DNA of 64,000 nucleotides. Source: Punica granatum (taxonomy: Eukaryota; Streptophyta; Magnoliopsida; Myrtales; Lythraceae). The notes under the pieces are model-generated. The model was not told the origin of the DNA. It ran no database searches and saw only the letters and a program-made list of their open reading frames with translations. A program made the position numbers and the translations under genes. The stretch lies in the NCBI RefSeq assembly GCF_007655135.1, contig NC_045134.1:20298568-20362567 (forward strand), given 5' to 3'. Numbering within the stretch: position 1 is the stretch's first letter; each line of letters begins with the position of its first letter. Shown here piece after piece: positions 34,539-44,992 of the stretch.

Positions 34539-37380
34539 CTCTAATTTTATGTATGTGATTAATTTAAGACAAATATAATATTACATGAATGTTTACAACA
34601 TTGAAGACAAAAATTCAACTTCTTGTTGGAATTTATGTTTTCAATTTTTTATGCATAGTCTTGACAATGTTTGTTTTTGCAACACTTATATTGATTTCCC
34701 TTCTTTTATGTAAAAATTTTCTTATTATATTCATGGAATTGAATTACCATTAGGCTTATATATGTAATTATATATTGTTATCAATTGTATAGTATTATCT
34801 TCAACAATTTTTAACATATATTTTATAAAATAAAATTTGCAAAAAAATCACGTTATATTATGACAACTATAATATAAAGTGGAGCCATGGTGAGCCTAGC
34901 CAAATGGCCTCAAAACGCTTGGTTTATGAATTGAAGTTTCTTCGGTATTTGAGTTTTTTATTCCAAAAAATGAATTTCAATTTTTTTTAAAATACCCAGA
35001 TGTAGATTTGTGGGACAGTTCATCATTTTCTTGATTTTTTTATTTCTTAAAGTTTAATTTTAGCTTTTATTTTTTAATATTTTAAAAATATATATATATA
35101 TATATATATAGATTTGTGGGATAGGTAGTTATTTTCTCAGATTTTCAAGATTTTTAGAAAATGAATTTTTAATTTTTTTAAAAACATAGTAGATATAAAT
35201 TTAAGAGACCGATCATTATTTTTATTTTTTGAATTTTTTTAAAATTAGAAACATTATATCAAAAGATTTAGATAGAATAAATCACACAAGATTGTATTTG
35301 CTTTTAAAAGAATTAATTAAATCATATTTTTATAGATATGATGTGTTATATATATATATATATTATATTTTGTATAATACATTATAAATAGAAGAGGCAA
35401 CACACATACATTGTGATTTATCCGACTCTGAAAATATTGCTACCACTATAGTTATTCAAATTTTCGCACTCACATGAGTTTACTTATATGTGTTTACAAT
35501 TAGACTTTTGTAGGTATATTTTGCAATTTTTACTTTTTCTCATACATAACTTTTTGCAGGATTTTCGGATTCTCCAACTTTATGTATGTGATTACCATAG
35601 GATACGATGTGATATTATATTAATCTTGGCAATGTTGAAAACCACAATTTGTCCTATCATGGTTGAAATTTATCTTTTTTAAATTTTTTGTGCATAGTCT
35701 TGACTCTTGACATTAATTTTCGAGACATATATTGATTTCACTTCTTTTATGTAATTTTTATTCTTATTCGTTAAATTAAATTGACATTAGTTATTAATTA
35801 TAGGGGTTTTTACCCCATATGGTCCAGGGTTTAACGTTTTGTCAAATCTATCTTATACTTTTTTTTGTCATATATATCACATGATTTACATTTTGCTTCA
35901 AATCTATCTCGCCATTATATCTCCGTCAATGTTTAAACGGTCTTGCCACTGTGACTCCCTTTATCCGAGATAGATTTGAAAAAAAAAATTAAAACCATGA
36001 GATATTTTTGAGAAAATAATTAAAATCATAGGAGAGATTCGGGAAAAAATTAAAACTATGGGATAGATTTGGAGCCTATTAACGTTTCATTAACAGACAA
36101 GATAACACCGAGATAGATTTCGAGCAAAATGTAAACCATAGAATATATATGATAAAAAAAAGCATATGATATATTTGACAAAACGCATAAACCATGGGCC
36201 AATGGCATAATTATCCCTTAATATAAAATATACTATATTCAACAATTTATAACACATATGTTATATAATAAAATTAGCAAAAAAAATCACATTTTATCCT
36301 GTGAAATTCACGAACTCTAATATCAGTATATAATATAGAGTAGAGCAATGGTTTGCTAATCCAGATAGCCTCAAAATACTCGGTTACTTAATGAAAATTT
36401 CTTAGTTTTTTGAGTTTTTTAAAACAAATTCTTAACTTTTTTAAATACATATATATATATATATATATATATTTGAGCGAACATTTATTATTTTCTTGGT
36501 TTTTTAAAGTTATTTAAAAAATTAGTTTTTATTTTTTAAAATTTTAAAAATATTTTGTTGGACAATCCTTATTTTCTTGCTCTTTTGAGATTTTTAAGAG
36601 AATGACTATTTAACTTATGATTTTTAAATTTAAGCCATAAGGTCTCAAAATGTTTGATTTCTAAATAAAATTTTCTCAGTTTTTTGGATTTTTTTTTTTA
36701 GAAAACAAATTTTAAATCTTATCAAATCTTGCTCTATAATCTGATTTGATGTTGCCATCCAATTAATCCCATACCAAGACCCTTACCGAGAAGTATCCAT
36801 AATAGTCGTAATTAGTGAAACAAAAACACTTGTACAAACCACTCAACGAAGTAGTCCCATCATCAACAGTCCAAAGGTTATTCAGAAAAGAAAAACAGTC
36901 CTAGGGCTCAAATCTTTGTAATATTCTGAACCATTTATGAACATTACAGTAAATAGTTGTTTAAAATACGAACTATTCATTATTTTCTTGATTTTTATAG
37001 GTTTCTTTTAAAATAATTTTTTTCATTTTTATTTTTGAATTTTTTAAAGCATATAAATATAGATTTTGGGATTGATCGTTAGTTTCTCGGTTTTTGAACT
37101 TTTTAGAAAATAAATTTTTAATTTTACCTCTTAAATTTTTTCAAACATAAAAATATAGATTTGAAAGACCGATCATTATTTTCTCGAGTTTTTAACTTTC
37201 TTTTTTATAAAATAGATTTTTAGAATACATAGATATAGATCTATGGAATCAATCATTATTTTCTCATTTTTTTAATATTTGAAAAATCATAAATATATTA
37301 TGAGAAGATCTAGATAAAACAAATCACCTAAAATCATGATTGCCTTTCAAAAAATAAATTAAGGAGCTTTTTGTTTCTAT
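34539..37380. other. very AT-rich intergenic DNA
   Basis: Apart from the MITE at 35801-36220 there is no gene-like frame. Related sentences recur: 'gatttgngngaccgatcattattttctc' type phrases near 35110, 35200, 36470, 37060, 37150 and 37240, each after an A/T-rich 'tttttaaa' spacer. They suggest a diverged array or several copies of one AT-rich repeat. Several (ta)n tracts occur (35088-35110, 35346-35362, 36449-36472). Confidence 0.6.
35801..36220. mobile_element. MITE-like element with about 110-bp terminal inverted repeats
   Basis: The left 110 bp (from tagggg, through 'cgttttgtcaaat' and 'tttacattttgct', to 'aaatctatctcg') are repeated inverted at the right end (from 'cgagatagattt' to 'atccctta'). 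The centre, about 200 bp, also carries 'gagatagatttg' repeats. No coding capacity is seen. Both flanks have ttaat next to the ends, which may be a target duplication. The superfamily cannot be assigned from the sequence alone. Confidence 0.7.
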
Positions 37381-38304
37381 GCAAAATGAGAACTTTACAT
37401 TGTAAAGTTCGTAATAACCCAAAACCTTAAGGGTTACAAGCTAAATATGGAAGGAACAATTCGAGAAACAAAAAAAAAATTTGGGGGCCAACTGGAGAAT
37501 CGCCAAAGAAAATATCAAGAAGGCATTAAACATTTCCAGAAACGTATTCTAAAACGGAAAGGGAGGAAATGCCCATGAACGTTCAATGACAGCATTGGAA
37601 GGCCATAAGTTCATTTCAACAGCTCATTTTCTCTCTCTCTACTCTGCAGCCGAGACACAGTGAGCAGAAGGAAGGAGAAGAGTCAGAGAGAAGACAGAGA
37701 GACACGAAGGTGACCTGGTGACAAAAGAGACAGAGGCTTTTTCTTTTTTTTTGGTGAGGCAGAGGCTTAGAACGTTAGTTAGAGGTCTCACGACCTTAGG
37801 AACGTTGTTTTCATCGTTTGGTAAACTCTCCGTCTTGCTTATAGATTATCCGTGATGTTTCTAGCATGGTTCTCCAAGTCTTTAGAGAGATAGAGCTTAT
37901 AGGGTTTTTACAAATGGTATCAGAGCAGTATATCGGCCGGAAGTGTGGGAACGAAGTGCTATGTGGGAACAAAGTGCTATGTGGATAAAGTTCTAAACCA
38001 AACGGACTAGGTGGGACTCGCCTCTTGAACTGTAGGAACCCCCTCTAGAATTCCACATGTCTGGTGAAGTGTCCTGGATCTGAATATGATTTGCTTGAGT
38101 AGCTTGACAAGAACGTCAAGACTTTGAGTGGGGGATATTGTAACACCCCCGAAATTCCACAATGGGAGAAGGGATTAATGAGGTGGTTAATAAAGACCAA
38201 CATATAGAATTACTAGTAATATGGGCTAAAGCATTTTGGTCAAATGGTTGGGCTCCTTGGCAAGTTTGCTAGGCCATTTCTATAAATTGGGTCGGGTCGT
38301 TACA
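37381..38304 (+). mobile_element. TRIM-like LTR element remnant
   Basis: A primer site TGGTATCAGAGC (37915-37926) follows a sequence ending tttttaca (37912). Only about 210 bp later a polypurine tract (agtgggggatat, 38127-38138) leads to a terminal repeat beginning TGTAACACCCC (38139) and ending GTTACA (38304). No coding frame lies between. The 166-bp right repeat does not align obviously with the sequence left of the primer site, so the left LTR is of uncertain extent or of another subfamily. Confidence 0.55.
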
Positions 38305-39514
38305 TAGTTTGAACTTTACGTCATATTTTACAAGATTTAACTGTAAAACTAACCATTGTAATTACTTTCACGAGTTAGAGCTATACAATTGTTGTTGATA
38401 AAGGCTTTGCATTCAAAACATGTTGAATTGTTAGATTATAAGAGAGATTACGATCGTGAGACCCATATTTATCTCTGTAAAAATAAAGCGTAAATTATAT
38501 TATTACTCACATTCCTCGTAATTCAATATAACACAATAATCTCACATCTGGGCCTATAATCTTGGAAAAAAGGTTTTCCTAGTTAAGTTTTTCCTTTAAT
38601 ATTCACAATCCTTATAGTCTAACAATACTCGAACCAAACGCCCCCTAAATCATATTTTCATAGAAGTGATGTAATATATATTTGCTTTTCAAAAAGCAAA
38701 TCAAATCATATTATATTTATATATATATATGGATTGTCGTGTTATCTATATTATATTTTGTGTGATGTTATTCATAATAAAGGTACAACACATAAATTGT
38801 CTGTCTTTAAAAATTATTGCTACCACAAAAGTTCTTCAATTTTTCATGCACACGTGGTTTATTTTAATACTTCTACGATTAGACTTTTGAAATCTTGATC
38901 GAATGCTTATCTTTAATATTAGTATGGAGAATAGAGGATGCCAACTCTCACTTACCTTGCAGGCTGCCCGTGAAGATTCTTTTCGAACCTACGGATCAAC
39001 CTGCATATGCACTTCCCCGGTGTCTATAGTCACTCCAAGCAATCACCAAAAGCAAATAGAGAATCCTAAAACATGGTTCTGCTTCTCCTGATTTACCGAT
39101 CAAGGTCACGCAATCCAGGCAGACCTTTCATCTTTGATTAAACTGAATCGGTGAAGGCTCCAAGAGAAGTAATGGTGACACTATGCAAAACACCAAAGTG
39201 AATTCCAAGAGTAGAAATGCCCATAGACTCACAGTTCATGAATTTCCAGTCAGAGTATGACGTAGGGAAGAGCATGGCCCTATGCAAAGCCATAATAAAG
39301 CATCAGATTCATTATCACAACAGAAGCAAGTCTTATACATGTTGAAGAATTCAAGCAAGAACATGTATTTTCAGAGGTTTTCGACTTTGGATTACACACA
39401 CACGGAAACTGAATCTACAGCAATACATCAAGAATGCCCAGAATAAAGCTGATCAACTTTTACACACACAATAAAGCTTAGCTGGACAATGGATACCTTC
39501 CGAATTAGCCACCA
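38305..39514. other. intergenic DNA and 3' flank of the NB-ARC/LRR gene
   Basis: It is AT-rich to about 38900, then of gene-flank composition. The part nearest 39514 is the expected 3' UTR of the minus-strand gene. No conserved frame was seen; the small frame at 38903-39091 has no recognisable family. Confidence 0.5.
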
Positions 39515-41932
39515 TTAAATGTAGTCATCAATTTTGGTGCCAGAGAGATAAAGCTTCTTGAGGCGAGACATGCAGCTGAAGGATTCCGGTGGACCAATCC
39601 TCAGATCACAGCAGCCAGAAAGATCCAGGACCTCCAGCTTCTCCAGTGGGGACAGGCCGCGTAGCTGAGTCAGTTTTTTGCAGCCCCTTAGCAAGAGCTC
39701 ACGAAGTTCCACGAGGTCAGATAGTGAAGGAAGTCGTGTAATCTCAGTCTCTGAAAGGTTGAGATGGCGCAGGACTTTGAGATGCGCAAATGATTCATCT
39801 CCAATTTCAACCAAATTAACAGAACCGGAAAGGTCCAGGGACACAAGGTTATGGAATGCCTTCGTGGATGGAAATTTTTCAAGCTCAGAACAGCCGCTTA
39901 GATGAAAGTGGGACAGGTTGCTGATGCTTGAAGGCAAAGAGTTTATACCAGTCCTCGAAAGATCAAGGATCCTGAAGCGAGGCTTCTGTAGCAGTTGAGC
40001 ACTGTTGAGATCCTTTATGTTCATTGAGCCGGAAATATCAAGCACTTCAAGGTTAGTCATTCCACCCAAGGAACGGATCATTGTCAACCATAGGCAGTCA
40101 CTCAACAAAATCCGAGTGAGGCCTGCAAGTTTGCCCAATATTGGCAAGTTTCTAACTTTTGTTTCAGAAAAATTTAGGGTCTTCAGGTCTGTAAGGTTAT
40201 TAATGTTCCCATCTGAAAGTCTTTCAAACGAGGCAGACCCACACAGGTCGACCATCTCCAGCTTCCTCATGTTCCTCAAGCTCGGCAGTTCATAAAATGT
40301 TGGGCATTCTCTGAGGATGAGGAAGCGTACTGCATCCCGATTGAAAAGAGAACCGGGCACAAATCTAGTGTTGAGACTTGAGAGGTTGACGGTTTTAAGG
40401 TTTGCCATGCCCTTAAAAAAATCTTCATCAATATGGAGCAACAAAGAGGCACCTGATATTTCTAGAACTGATAACTTGGTTAGTTTACAAATCTCATCCA
40501 CTTTCTTCAAATGCTGACAGCCTCTCAGAACAAGCACCTGCAGATCCTCCAATTCAGTCAACCCTGGGGGCAGATATTCAAACATGGGGTTCAAAATGGC
40601 CAGGAATTTGAGCCCTTTCATGGATTTGAAAAATTCTTGAGAGACTTCCTTGCAAAGACGACCTCCTTCGATTATAAGCGTGGACATTCCTTTATTTTCT
40701 TTATCCCTGCAAACTGTCCTGATCATGCCATCTGCCAAAGTAATCCTCCCTAGACCATTACTCAGCACATCAGCCAATCTCAGCTTTGCAGCACCGCTGA
40801 ACCCATTCCGTCGCTCATCAGGCAATTTCAACATGGCCCTCTCCATGTACACATAATTGCCATGCTGTTTTAGCATACCCCGATCCTTGAGATCCATAAG
40901 GATACGGTGACCTTCCTCGTAGGCCTTCTCAAGGAGATTGTGGTTGTCAAAACAACCCTCCAGTATCCAGTAAGTTATCAGCTCATTGAAGTGGACTGCA
41001 GCACGAGAGAGAAACAGTTGCCTGCTAAGCCAATAGCAGCTGCGAGTGACACCTTCCGGCAGCATGTCGTATGCAAACTGCAGAACTGCTGTGATGTCAT
41101 CCCCTTTCAAATTAGCTACATCGTCCATTGCAATCTCAAATGCCCGAACCCCATCCTCCAGGCGAATATGCTTTAACGCCTCTGCCACCAAAATGATTCC
41201 AGCCGGCAAACCCAAGGCTTTCTCAGCAATGGCTTCCAACATCTGATTGTCAGAAACTTCAGTCTTGACCCGTCCTTGCAACAGGATTAATGCATCACTG
41301 GAACTTAAGGGCTCCAATCGAATTGCCTTTGTATCATCAGGTTGAATAGCATCCCCTTTGCTCTCACAGGCAGCACCTGCATTGCTGTCTGTTGATTCTT
41401 TACGGGTGATAAGCATCTTCAGAAAATTTGAATGAAGGATCTTTTTCAATTCAGGCACAATGCTCTCCTCCTCCCCCTCAGTAATATTATCAAGAACCAC
41501 AACAAGATATCTAAACTTTCCTGCTGCAGCTTCATGTCCGAGCTCCGTCTCCCCTTGTATCCCCTTGACAGTTTTGCGAGCTTGGTTTTTAGGTTTTCCA
41601 GTTCTCATTTTCTCAAGCTTGTCAAGAATCCTTGTCTTCAAGGCTTCTCGCTCCATGTCCTCATTCTCCTTCACCTCTTCACTATCCTCATCGTCATCCC
41701 ACTCCTCATCGCAAGATAGCAGAGACAGCTGATATTTTTTCTCGGAATAGTCTGCTGGTACTATCCAAATAGACCCATAAGATAACTCCTCTTTCAACGC
41801 AGATTCACAAACCTTTCTCGCCACCCAGGTTTTCCCGGCTCCAGCATCTCCAGCAAGGACAACCTTTGATACATGGTGCTCCCCGAAATGGTTTAAAATT
41901 TTCTTTACAGTATCTTCGACAGGCTGGGCCAT
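39515..41932 (-). CDS. NB-ARC/LRR protein (At4g19050-like putative resistance protein)
   Basis: The 805-residue frame is uninterrupted. The start is taken as the ATG at 41930-41932 (MAQPVEDT), because a splice acceptor (tgtgcag) lies at about 41946-41951, which puts the ATG at 41953 inside an intron. A P-loop GDAGAGKT is at residues 28-35. An acidic insert follows (about 75-95), then a kinase-2-like YLVVVLDN near 150, an RNBS-B-like LKMLITRKES near 190 and a GLPA block near 250. No MHD motif, TIR, RPW8 or coiled-coil domain is visible, and the ATPase domain starts almost at the N-terminus. The C-terminal half is about 13 leucine-rich repeats with 'L-LSGC' and 'LNLSET' spacing. The protein stops inside an LRR (GTKIDDYI). 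By family knowledge the role is intracellular pathogen sensing; whether this copy is functional is open. Confidence 0.85.
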   Translation of the reverse strand: MAQPVEDTVKKILNHFGEHHVSKVVLAGDAGAGKTWVARKVCESALKEELSYGSIWIVPADYSEKKYQLSLLSCDEEWDDDEDSEEVKENEDMEREALKTRILDKLEKMRTGKPKNQARKTVKGIQGETELGHEAAAGKFRYLVVVLDNITEGEEESIVPELKKILHSNFLKMLITRKESTDSNAGAACESKGDAIQPDDTKAIRLEPLSSSDALILLQGRVKTEVSDNQMLEAIAEKALGLPAGIILVAEALKHIRLEDGVRAFEIAMDDVANLKGDDITAVLQFAYDMLPEGVTRSCYWLSRQLFLSRAAVHFNELITYWILEGCFDNHNLLEKAYEEGHRILMDLKDRGMLKQHGNYVYMERAMLKLPDERRNGFSGAAKLRLADVLSNGLGRITLADGMIRTVCRDKENKGMSTLIIEGGRLCKEVSQEFFKSMKGLKFLAILNPMFEYLPPGLTELEDLQVLVLRGCQHLKKVDEICKLTKLSVLEISGASLLLHIDEDFFKGMANLKTVNLSSLNTRFVPGSLFNRDAVRFLILRECPTFYELPSLRNMRKLEMVDLCGSASFERLSDGNINNLTDLKTLNFSETKVRNLPILGKLAGLTRILLSDCLWLTMIRSLGGMTNLEVLDISGSMNIKDLNSAQLLQKPRFRILDLSRTGINSLPSSISNLSHFHLSGCSELEKFPSTKAFHNLVSLDLSGSVNLVEIGDESFAHLKVLRHLNLSETEITRLPSLSDLVELRELLLRGCKKLTQLRGLSPLEKLEVLDLSGCCDLRIGPPESFSCMSRLKKLYLSGTKIDDYI

Positions 41933-43757
41933 TGCGAGACAGTGGCTGCACATTTAAATTGATAATATTAGCAATCTTGAATAAGTATATCTGTAGCATC
42001 TCTCCAACATCGAAAGGTACGGAGTAATGTACATTGCAACAATTAGCCCCTTGAGAAGCATGTTTACTATATCTATGAGTGAGAACCATTAAGCACCTTT
42101 ATTCTTGGCAAGTAATCAAAGTGCATGATCTGGAAAGAATATGCATCTTTTTAGCTTTTGATTCTCTCCACTATTTCATCCTTAAGATCTTTTATGTTGA
42201 GAATAAGCTTATCTATGGTAAACTTTACTGACAATGCAAGAGAGAGAGAGCGCCTTGGACATAAGAATTTTTATCTAATAACTGGTGATGATGATAATCT
42301 AACAAATCTTAGACTTATTATATTGATATCGGCAATACTGAAAACTACATTAACAGTAAATTCAACGCAAAAATGAATATCTTATCTCACCATGTTTTGC
42401 GACCATCTACGAAATTCTTATGCATATATATTATGTCTTACATATATAGGCCCCAAAGAGGCCAGAGAAACTAACATCTTGAGTTCAATGTAATTGGATA
42501 CCTAAGTGCATGCAAGCTACTCCAAGAAGGGATTGCAAATCCCTCAAGTTTCTAATATCCTATTTTGACTTTGTAGAGTGAATGCACAGATTGAAAAGAA
42601 GGATAGCTAGAGTTACATATTTCCTCTCCTGTCTGTCCAGCCTCCTGTGGCCCCATTACAGGGCACCGTGATCTCACAATGGCTACATGAGTCTCAGTTG
42701 ACTTTGACTCAAGGTCGAGAAGCTTCCATTATTTCAGTTTTTTTTCAACGGTCCTTGGCATGACAGGTCATGTCCTCAACCGCGACTGTCAAGGCAAGAT
42801 ACAGCCTTTAAGGGCTTTTATTCAAGGCCAGGATGATATCGTCCTTGATGTGGACTACTGCTGGAAAGCTTGATGTGGGCTTTTGGCCACATTCTAACCG
42901 TATTATCTAAACAGTAAGAATGTAACGAACTCCCAACCATATGTCAACCTAAACAGAATTGGGGAAGTGGGCATTTTGTTTCCAATCAGCTTCATTCCAA
43001 TTCCAAAGGCAAATTGAACATAGCCATGAGCCTAATCTAGATCCTTACTATCCTTTTTTCCCCCTGCAAACTATGACGGCTCTTGGCTAAACCATGGTAA
43101 GGCCAAGTCACGAACACAGCGCGGCTATCCTTGGCCTTGAGAGGCCACACGAGGCCTCCTTCGCTTAAAAGAGAATAGCTCTGCCCATTAACTTAGTTTT
43201 TCTCGAAGTCCTGGAGCAGTCAAACTGCGGCAAGCCGGCAGTGGCTGGGGATACTTTATAAAATGAACAAGCAACACCTTATCTAGATGCGATCTAAGAA
43301 CCCATTAACACATTCAATATCTACTGCAACTTTAGAACCCATCAATGCATTCCTCTTCCACCAGCAAGAATCAATAGGATTCATCAGCAAGAACACCTTA
43401 TCTAAATGCCGAAATGCTCAGACTCCCGATTTCATACCGAATACCGATCGCCCATCTTCTAGTCCATACAGTATCATCAACAACAATAAACAAGATTCCA
43501 ACTACGGGCAGAAAATCAAGAAAGATGAAGATCAGAGTCACCTGAGAATGGCTTTGGGATGACCTTCTCTGATGATTCTCCGTGCGCAAGAGGGATGAAC
43601 TGAAAGCTTTCTGCTTGTTGCAGTGGGGATCCTCAACCCCACCCACCACTGTTCAAATAAGCTTGACCTGCACCGAGTCTTTCTTTATTATTATTCGCCC
43701 GTTTCATTGGTCATTTTATATCATTTTTTAGTTATAGAATTTTCCCTGGTTTCTCCT
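41933..43757 (-). other. probable 5' UTR, leader intron(s) and promoter of the NB-ARC/LRR gene
   Basis: An acceptor (tgtgcag) lies just before the start codon, with a T-rich tract upstream. A possible first exon is at about 43546-43660 on the minus strand, ending ctcag|gtgactc, a good donor. This pairing is inference. No coding exon was recognised in between, and 42238-42250 is a short (ga)n run. Confidence 0.4.
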
Positions 43758-44978
43758 ATTTCCAAACGAGTATCTTTTTTTTCGCTGAATAAGATAATTC
43801 ATTAATAAGGAAAAGGTACAGAGTTCGATGGATCTAGGATAGAGTACTCTTCGAAAGTACAAAGAGAGTGAAAATTTGACTTAGAGCCAAATTGGCTTAA
43901 GTCATGGGCAAGAGTATTGTCTTCCCTAGGGATCCACGAGCAAAACCAATCCGAGAAGTAGTTAAGGCTAAAAGTAATATCAGCAACTACGGTCCTAATT
44001 TCCCATGGTGTATTGTGCGGGTGCAAAATGGCATCTACAAGAATCAAGGCGTCACTACGCAGCCAAATCTTTGTCATTCCCCTATCCTTCGCTATTGAAA
44101 GGGCGAGAAGGGCGGCTCGAGCTTCTGCTTGGAGTGGCTTTTCCTCATTGGAGATCTGGAACCAAGATAGAAACGGCGGGCTATTTGGTCGTTGGATGAT
44201 TCCCGAAAGGCATGCTTTACTACTGGTCCAAGCTGCATCCGTGCTTATAATGCTCCAATCTGGTCCAGTGGGTATTTGTGCCTCAGACAGTTGTAAGGGA
44301 TGAGCCTGCGAGGTTGCTTCTCTTTGGTCCATGCTACTATCACGCCTGCAATGCTCCGAAAAGGACCTTTTGATTGATTTGATTGTTTCGTGAAGATCAG
44401 CTGGTTTACCTGCATGCAGAGTATTATTTCGTGAGATCCACAATTGATGAAGAGTTATAGCAGCATAGAGAGAAAACTTGGCCTTTTCATGAGAGTTCGG
44501 TAAGAGAGAAGAGGGAGGACAAGCAATAAAGTTAATCAATTCCTCTGCACTATTGTATGGGAAAAAATTGGATTGAAGATTCCAAGGTGATTCCCTCCAA
44601 GTAACACGATAAAAGAGGCACTCTCCGTAGAGGTGGCCTCGCTTATCGGAGCTGGTTTGGCATAGAGGGCAAGGGGTGCCCTCATTGCTGAACCATGGGA
44701 GGCTTTCACTTGCCGTTCTCCACAGGTGGAGTTTAAGGCGTTCATGAATTTTAAGATTCCAAATGTCTTTCCATATTGTTCCGCTATGGCCCTGGAATCT
44801 ATAATGCTGATCCTTAAGATAAAAGGATTTGACATAATGCTTCCCTGAAGTATTTGGCGTCCATTGTGCAGAGTCTTCGAGGTTGCCCTGAACGAGGTGG
44901 ATCTTGATGATGTTCTGGACGGTTGCTTGCTCGAATAAGCTTGTGAGTAACGGGATGTTCCATTTCCAAACGAGTATC
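43758..44978 (-). mobile_element. 5'-truncated LINE with 17-bp target duplication
   Basis: The 17-mer atttccaaacgagtatc occurs at 43758-43774 and 44962-44978. Between them, on the minus strand, lies the end of an L1-type plant LINE whose 3' end is an A-run (eight A, 43775-43782). Short 5'-truncated copies with A-tails and long target duplications are the hallmark of target-primed insertion. The exact duplication and an undamaged frame point to a recent event. Confidence 0.92.
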
Positions 44979-44992
44979 GTATATCTAACCAA
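43802..44992 (-). CDS. LINE ORF2 C-terminal fragment: zf-RVT plus RNase H-like domain
   Basis: The 396-codon frame is open throughout. Residues about 50-150 hold the reverse-transcriptase zinc-binding domain (WKDIWNLKIHERLKLHLWR, CPLCQTSSDKRGHLYGEC). Residues about 245-375 hold an RNase H-like RVT_3 domain (STDAAW, LQAEARAALLAL, LRSDALILVDA, WIPREDNTLAHDLS), in which the usual aspartates and glutamate can be seen. The reverse transcriptase and endonuclease are missing. The first codons (MVRYTILVWK) come from the host flank and the target duplication, so the ATG is accidental. No protein need be made. Confidence 0.85.
   Translation of the reverse strand: MVRYTILVWKWNIPLLTSLFEQATVQNIIKIHLVQGNLEDSAQWTPNTSGKHYVKSFYLKDQHYRFQGHSGTIWKDIWNLKIHERLKLHLWRTASESLPWFSNEGTPCPLCQTSSDKRGHLYGECLFYRVTWRESPWNLQSNFFPYNSAEELINFIACPPSSLLPNSHEKAKFSLYAAITLHQLWISRNNTLHAGKPADLHETIKSIKRSFSEHCRRDSSMDQREATSQAHPLQLSEAQIPTGPDWSIISTDAAWTSSKACLSGIIQRPNSPPFLSWFQISNEEKPLQAEARAALLALSIAKDRGMTKIWLRSDALILVDAILHPHNTPWEIRTVVADITFSLNYFSDWFCSWIPREDNTLAHDLSQFGSKSNFHSLCTFEEYSILDPSNSVPFPY

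Noticed and set aside
40005..41246. Many plus-strand frames of 60-96 codons opposite the NB-ARC/LRR gene
   Set aside because: They are antisense shadows of a long conserved coding frame.
41933..41953. Upstream ATG of the NB-ARC/LRR frame (MCSHCLA extension)
   Set aside because: A clear splice acceptor (tgtgcag) falls between the two ATGs, so the first one would be intronic; the family N-terminus is matched by the second.
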